Below, piece by piece: positions 59,490-64,000 of a DNA stretch of 64,000 bases. Location of the stretch: NCBI GenBank assembly GCA_018398805.1, contig JAGFBZ010000850.1, positions 1 to 64,000 on the forward strand, given 5' to 3'. Both the position numbers and the translations under genes were made by a program. The stretch's first letter is position 1. Each line of letters begins with the position of its first letter. The stretch comes from Hirundichthys speculiger (taxonomy: Eukaryota > Chordata > Actinopteri > Beloniformes > Exocoetidae). The notes under the pieces were generated by a model, which searched no databases, was not told the DNA's origin, and worked only from the letters and a program-made list of their open reading frames with translations.

Positions 59490-59688
59490 AATATATATTT
59501 AGTTTTCTTTTTTCTTAATGCTTATCAAAGTCAAAATGAGTTCATATTTTCCATCCACATTTTCAACATGTGATACGTTCTTTATGTTCTGTAAATAAAA
59601 TATTGGCTTATGAGATTTTCAAATATTGTATTCTGTTTTTATTTACATTTTACACAGCATTCCAACTTCTTTTGTAATTGTTGTTGTA
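59490..59688 (+). mobile_element. Solo right end of the CAACCCCAATTCC Tc1-like family
   Basis: TTCTGTAAATAAAATATTGG, TTATGAGATTTTCAAATATT and TTTTTATTTACATTTTACAC are followed by AGCATTCCAACTTCTTTTGT-AATTGTTGTTGTA. Inverted, the tip is TACAACAACAATTACAAAAG, a diverged form of the left terminus at 46058. No left end or transposase accompanies it. Confidence 0.6.
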
Positions 59689-60149
59689 TACCATTGTAAT
59701 TTCAAATGTGGGTATTCATTTTGCTCTGAAGAAAAGACCTTCAGTGGTACATGTCCAGTCCATGTAGTAGTGAAGAAACATTCACAAAGCAGCGGGTTGA
59801 GTATACATATTGATGTGAATGTTTAGTCAAACTGCACGTACCCATATCCCAAGCTTAAGGCACCTCCTGCCCTTGACTAGCCTGAGCATACGTCTTGAAA
59901 CCGTTTGCCCCCACCCGAGTGTACTTGCTGGCAGATTTGATCATCAACCAGAGAGCATTTGGCAAATCAGCAGATCTGAACATTAACTTGGCTGTAACTC
60001 TGGTAATTGTCTGCCAACGCTGCAAACGTTCCGGCAAAAATGCAACAAGTATGTCCTGTGATTTGTGTCAGCACTGCTATCCCATCGAAGCAGAGAAGTT
60101 ACTCCTCAAGGGACACTGTTGTGAGCCGTTTAGGGCCACCATTTCTTAG
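59689..60149. other. Intergenic stretch, nothing recognised
   Basis: No credible frame; may include a little of the LINE that follows. Confidence 0.45.
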
Positions 60150-60626
60150 GCACAGTCATGTCCAACAGCTTCTTCAGCCTCCTGCCCTCTGAAAGGAGAT
60201 ATTGGAGCCTCCAGGCTTCCACCTCAAGAACCTAGGTCAGCTTCATTTGCCAAGATGCCAGGAAGCTGAACTCTTGATTCACCTTCTGCTGTTTGTAAAA
60301 GACTGGTCTATCAGCACCCCTGAGCCATTTTAAACAGCAAAGATATCTGCTGCGCTCTTGAACTTTGTACAACTCATTTGCAACCTTTGCACTTGAGACA
60401 AAACCTCACAGCATTTACACTATGCTGCAAATATATTTTAGCATATTGTGCCTTGCAGAAAACTATTTTTTTTTTTGTCTTGCAGAAAATAGTAGTAGGA
60501 GTTTTTATGTATCTTATACAGATGTTACTGTTTGCTGTTTACCCTACCATGAGAGAAACAAAATTTTGATTCTCTGCATTTCTTGTGTATATGGTAAAAT
60601 TGGAAATAAAGTTGACTTTGACTTAA
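60150..60626 (+). mobile_element. Rex/jockey-like LINE 3' end, 5'-truncated
   Basis: In translation a degenerate SNSFFSLLPSERRYWSLQ is visible near 60158-60215, the conserved C-terminal block of Rex-like ORFs (LLPSGRRYRS-type), followed by a stop-ridden remainder and a 3' UTR ending GGAAATAAAGTTGACTTTGA-CTTAA with an AATAAA signal at 60604-60609. The copy is a third representative of this LINE group besides those at 24.8 and 25.3 kb. Confidence 0.65.
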
Positions 60627-62159
60627 TGAATTAGAACTGTACATATAATGCAGACCCTGTCAGAACAATACAACAGTTTAAACCAACAGCACACTTAAAT
60701 AGATTACCATAAAGTTAAATTACATACTCTCTGCAGACAGGTACGGCAAAAAAACTGACATCACACTCAGTCTTATTTCAGGAGTGTGTTATTAGATGAC
60801 ATTAGCTTTGCTGAATTTATCCAATAAATGGACCTATTACTGCAAACATACTACATGTGCTGAATTCTTGTACTCTAATACAATCCTGCTTCTAACAGAC
60901 CCTCTCCCCCCCAATCAGCACTCAAGTATCATATTTGGATAAGTTAATCGAAATTATAATTGTGGATAGTATGATAATGATCAAATGCCAAAGTTTAGGT
61001 GTCCAAGGCGCAGTTCACAAACCAAAGACTGGATGGGTCATCCTTTTATCTATATTCAGTCAATGGTATTTACACCAGTTATTATGACACAATTAAGCTC
61101 TTGTGATTCTGCCAATGGTGATTATGATGCTACTATAATGTGACTGGCGTCCACTAATACCCAATTTAACTCATTGGACATAATTAGGAATTTTATTGGG
61201 TATAATGAGAGAATTTAATAAGAATGAATTAAGTAGTAATTAAATAACAAATAGTGATGCTCCTCAACTCGTTGCAATTTAATGTTTCGCTGGGAGAAAA
61301 CTTGCATTCTGGCATTCATATGGAAGTTAATTTGATGCTTGACCACTGCAGGGGGTCAACCATAAAGTTATATTATGGCTGAAAGATATATGTCAAAATT
61401 TAAACTAAGCCAAGAGGATGAGAGAACCAGCACTCTAAAAAATAATTCATGGGGTTTGTTTGTAAGGAATTAATAAGGAAGAATCAAGAATATTTTCAGC
61501 GTAAAATAATAAGTTTGCCACATCGACGCACATCATCTGATCATCTGATAAAGTAATTTGAAATAAACTATAATTACTAATAATTAAACTGATTTTCCAA
61601 ATACAGATGAGTGTTCAGTTAACAGCAGAAAAATTTTAAGTTCATGAAGTGTATTTTTTTCTGCAGTCACACCACAGCTGCACAAAAAGAGGGAGGACAG
61701 CACATGCACATTTGTACATAGTTTTATCGGGATCCGTTGTCTGGTAAGTATCTATTTTTCTTCTGTTTTGCTGTAGAGCTATCAACTGATCCAACACATG
61801 TACAAATAACTTATTTATCATATGCATGACAATAATATTCAAAGTAGCTCTAAGTTAATTCAGTTAACTTTTTACTTAGCTAGTGAATTCAAAGTACTTC
61901 CTCAAGGTTTAATTTTACAGTAGCACCTAAATTACATTAACTGACACTGAACAACTATCATTGTAAGTGTATGACAAAAAGTTCTATGTCAATAACAAAT
62001 GCATGTATGACATTTGAAGTTTATTTCAAAGTCTGCAGCATATTTCAGTTAAACGGAGCTTTAACTTGTTGACATATGTTGATAATCCAGAGGGAAAGGT
62101 TGAAACTGTTTATTTTTACGTGCAATGTTAGACAGAGGCACCAAAAAAGAATCACCAGC
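60627..62159. other. Intergenic stretch, nothing recognised
   Basis: Very AT-rich, no credible frame or repeat terminus. Confidence 0.5.
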
Positions 62160-62372
62160 AATGTAACCTAGATTACCCAGACTTAATAAACTGTCTGTGA
62201 TGGACTGGCAACCTGTCCAGGGTGTACTCCTGCCTTTCCCCCCAAAGAGAGCTGGGATAGACTCCAGCAGACCCCTTTGACCCTGCATAGAATAAGCAGG
62301 CATAGATAATGGATGGATGGATGGACGGACGGAGGGATGGATGGACAGATGGATGGATGGATGGATGGATAA
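62160..62372 (+). mobile_element. L2-group LINE/SINE 3' tail with (GGAT)n microsatellite
   Basis: CTGTGATGGACTGGCAACCT-GTCCAGGGTG, GCTGGGATAGACTCCAGCAG and ATAGAATAAGCAGGCATAGA are followed by GGAT/GGAC units from about 62309 to 62370. This is the conserved tail of teleost L2-group elements, with the tail repeat expanded into a microsatellite. The open frames across it (WMDGR and CPSIPPS types) are artefacts of the tetranucleotide. Confidence 0.8.
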
Positions 62373-62449
62373 ATTGTAAGCACAGCTCTAATTATGGATT
62401 TAAGTTCAGGCCATATTGTGAAACTTTACCTAGTTTTAAAATGTTATGG

Positions 62450-62865
62450 TGTGGGTTGGGCGGGGTACGCTCTCTGGATTTTTCCCTCTGTTTCTGAGTT
62501 TGGTTAGTGTCCCGTCTCCTCTCGTCTCCCCTGTCCTTAGTCTATCTTGTTCCTGTTTTACTTTGAAGGCCTTACTTCCTTCTGCGATTGTTTGCACCTG
62601 CCTCTCCTTTGACCCTTTGTGTATTTAAGTCTTGTCTTCACATTTATTTGCCAGATCGTATTGTTGCTTTCCATTGTTGCAGTTTTCCATGTTCTTGTTT
62701 CCCCATTTGATCCTGGCTTCGTCTGTACCCTGTTCCTGCCGTGTTGTTCCGTTCCCTGGACTATTCTGGTTGAGTTTTAGTTTCTGTTTGTGTGACGATT
62801 ATTAAAAGGACGTTTTGGCTTCAAACCTCCCTACTTTCCTGCATTTATGGGTCCGCCTCACCACT
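62450..62865 (+). repeat. LTR-like teleost interspersed repeat, fragment 3 of 3
   Basis: It ends CTTTCCTGCATTTATGGGTC-CGCCTCACCAC, the inverse of the starts at 24345 and 54705, preceded by GATTATTAAAAGGACGTTTT, a polyadenylation-like region, and GTGTATTTAAGTCTTGTCTTC, a TATA-like region about 150-180 bp upstream. A TATA-like motif followed by ATTAAA and a defined end resembles a small LTR, but no TG/CA termini were found. The opposite orientation to the other two copies helps define the family. Confidence 0.5.
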
Positions 62866-63294
62866 TCACACACACTGTGAAATAAAATGAATTGGACCTG
62901 CAAAATTAGCAACATTTGAATCACTAAGAAAGATGGATCCTTTAAAATATGACAGATTTAGACGTGGTATTAGTGTAGAATGTCTGCTGTGTCTGTACTG
63001 GAGCTGTTTGTTCAAGATTTGAAGCGAGATACAAACACATCTGTCACAAAGCCATTCCACCACTCTGAAACATCTCAAGCCTAGAAGAGGAAAGATAACA
63101 TTCCTTCAACAGACATATAAGTTAATGGATCTTATAGTATAACAGAAAACCTTGGTGCTCGTTGTATTGGAGGACATGTGGAGAGGTTCACTACTGCTAC
63201 AGACTAAAGGTACTGGAGAAAAACTCCAGTTCAAAGTAAGTGATTCAAAGTTAAGGTTCACAGTTTGTTATATATAAGAGTTCATTATCTACAG
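62866..63294. other. Intergenic stretch, nothing recognised
   Basis: No credible gene or repeat end between the two repeats. Confidence 0.5.
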
Positions 63295-64000
63295 CACGGG
63301 TCCCCAACCCCTCGGTCCCCGGCCCACTACCGGTCTTTGGGTCATTTGGTACGGGCCCGCACAGAAAAAATAACTTCCATTATTATCTTTTGATTTATTA
63401 TCTGAGTGTAAATTATGTTTTATTTTGAAAAATGACCAGATTCTTTCTAAGAAAGTGTCTTCCTGAAGAATGTTACAGATGTTTTGTTGTTGGTGCGATG
63501 TTACAAGGACACTACTAATAAAGTTGCACGTGAATACATACTTCCTTCTTACTTCCTGCTCTCGGCGGAGGTGGGCGCTTTTTCTTTAGCTTCTCTCTAT
63601 CTGTCCCAGCTGCTGCTCTCTTGTCTTGTCTGTGCTTTTTGGAGCCTCACTCGGCATAATATTCAAATCTCTAACCATGGATCTGGTCAGCTGGTCTCTC
63701 AATGCAATTGATCAAATTTTCTCGACGAGAAGACAGGGCACAGGAGAGCCCTCTTGTCCTGATGGAACACTAGCAGCTGGATATGTACAGGACCCCTGGG
63801 GAAAATGAAGACTTGGATTTCTGGCTCCTCTGTTCATTGAGGGCACTGAAGATGTGTACCTATTTGGATTTATGATAACAGGATTTCTACTGTTTGGAGC
63901 TGGAGGATACCTGCTGTATCGGAAAATTAATGACACGGCAGCTGCCATCTTGGACACCGTCAGCCTGCCTGCCGTGTGTGTTGGAGTGCGACGGGCTGTG
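63295..64000 (+). mobile_element. Left end of a hAT-like element carrying an ORF (continues beyond the window)
   Basis: CACGGGTCCCCAACCCCTCG-GTCCCCGG and CTACCGGTCTTTGGGTCATT-TGGTACGGGCC are a variant of the CAGGGGTCCCCAACC terminus of a widespread vertebrate hAT group, followed by the usual CGCACAGAAAAAATAACTT and AATGACCAGATTC. The right end is outside the window, so size and target duplication are unknown; the left candidate 8-mer is ATCTACAG. An ORF starts 380 bp in. It is possible that the ORF belongs to another element inserted here. Confidence 0.6.
63677..64000 (+). pseudogene. ORF for a small single-pass membrane protein, one in-frame stop, open at the window end
   Basis: The frame opens at an ATG in a good context (A at -3, G at +4) and runs 108 codons to the last base, with a single TGA at codon 44 (63806-63808). 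Part one starts MDLVSWSLNAIDQIFSTRRQ and is followed by GTGEPSCPDG; after the stop come RLGFLAPLFIEGTEDVY, a hydrophobic segment LFGFMITGFLLFGAGGYLLY (about residues 62-81) that would span a membrane once, a positive RK pair and INDTAAAILDTVSLP. The reading frame is kept on both sides of the stop with sensible composition, as expected for a recently damaged coding sequence. It is neither a hAT transposase nor another family I can name. It sits inside, or just behind, a hAT-like left end and is therefore likely a repeated, mobile ORF. Confidence 0.55.

Noticed and set aside
62183..62497. Trp/Asp/Gly-rich and Pro/Ser-rich repeat frames
   Set aside because: They are translations of the GGAT microsatellite at the L2 tail.

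Overview
The window looks like nuclear DNA from a ray-finned (teleost) fish. It is AT-rich, almost free of conserved open frames, full of di- and tetranucleotide microsatellites, and packed with recognisable teleost interspersed repeats: L1, L2, Rex/jockey-like and RTE-like LINE fragments, a tRNA-derived SINE, Tc1/mariner, hAT and PIF/Harbinger DNA elements, and a Penelope-type GIY-YIG relic. There are no bacterial-style operons, tRNA or rRNA genes, or CRISPR arrays.

Only one piece of host gene can be supported. On the minus strand near 5.95-6.05 kb a short first coding exon encodes a signal peptide and ends in a consensus splice donor. It sits in a CpG-rich 5' region (about 6.0-7.5 kb) backed by a GC box and two CCAAT boxes at 7.65-7.71 kb. 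The rest of that gene would lie to the left of base 1, so bases 1-5.9 kb would be its first intron and everything to the right would be upstream DNA. The gene cannot be named with confidence; an IgLON-type cell adhesion molecule is a weak guess.

Layout: 0-5.9 kb putative intron 1 with old repeats; 5.9-7.8 kb exon 1 and promoter; 7.8-18 kb quiet non-coding DNA with two SINE-type copies and a strong hairpin at 16.7 kb; 18.1-20.5 kb a Tc1-like end, a TATC/TA microsatellite and a distinct 2.1-kb block with LTR-like signals; 21.7-30.5 kb a cluster of MITEs and LINEs, including a hAT element that carries two head-to-head LINE fragments; 32.2-33.6 kb a PIF/Harbinger-type element that carries only a Myb/SANT-like ORF and has an L2-type insertion with a 13-bp target duplication; 35.2-40.2 kb a nearly full-length but dead L1; 42.6-43.1 kb an RTE-like fragment; 46.1-47.8 kb a decayed Tc1 copy and a well-preserved Tc1-type MITE; 49.7 kb a GIY-YIG relic; 50.7-53.4 kb nested MITEs followed by an array of 175-bp repeats that exists in both orientations; 54.7-55.7 kb a repeat split by a Tc1-like MITE; 59.5-62.9 kb more repeat ends; 63.3-64.0 kb the left end of a hAT-like element with an ORF for a small single-pass membrane protein that runs off the window.

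The most unusual features are the 175-bp inverted repeat array (51.65-53.43 kb), the membrane-protein frame in the terminal hAT-like element (63.68 kb to the end), and the Harbinger-type element whose only cargo is a DNA-binding Myb protein. All family assignments come from motif recognition and termini read by eye; no database search was possible.
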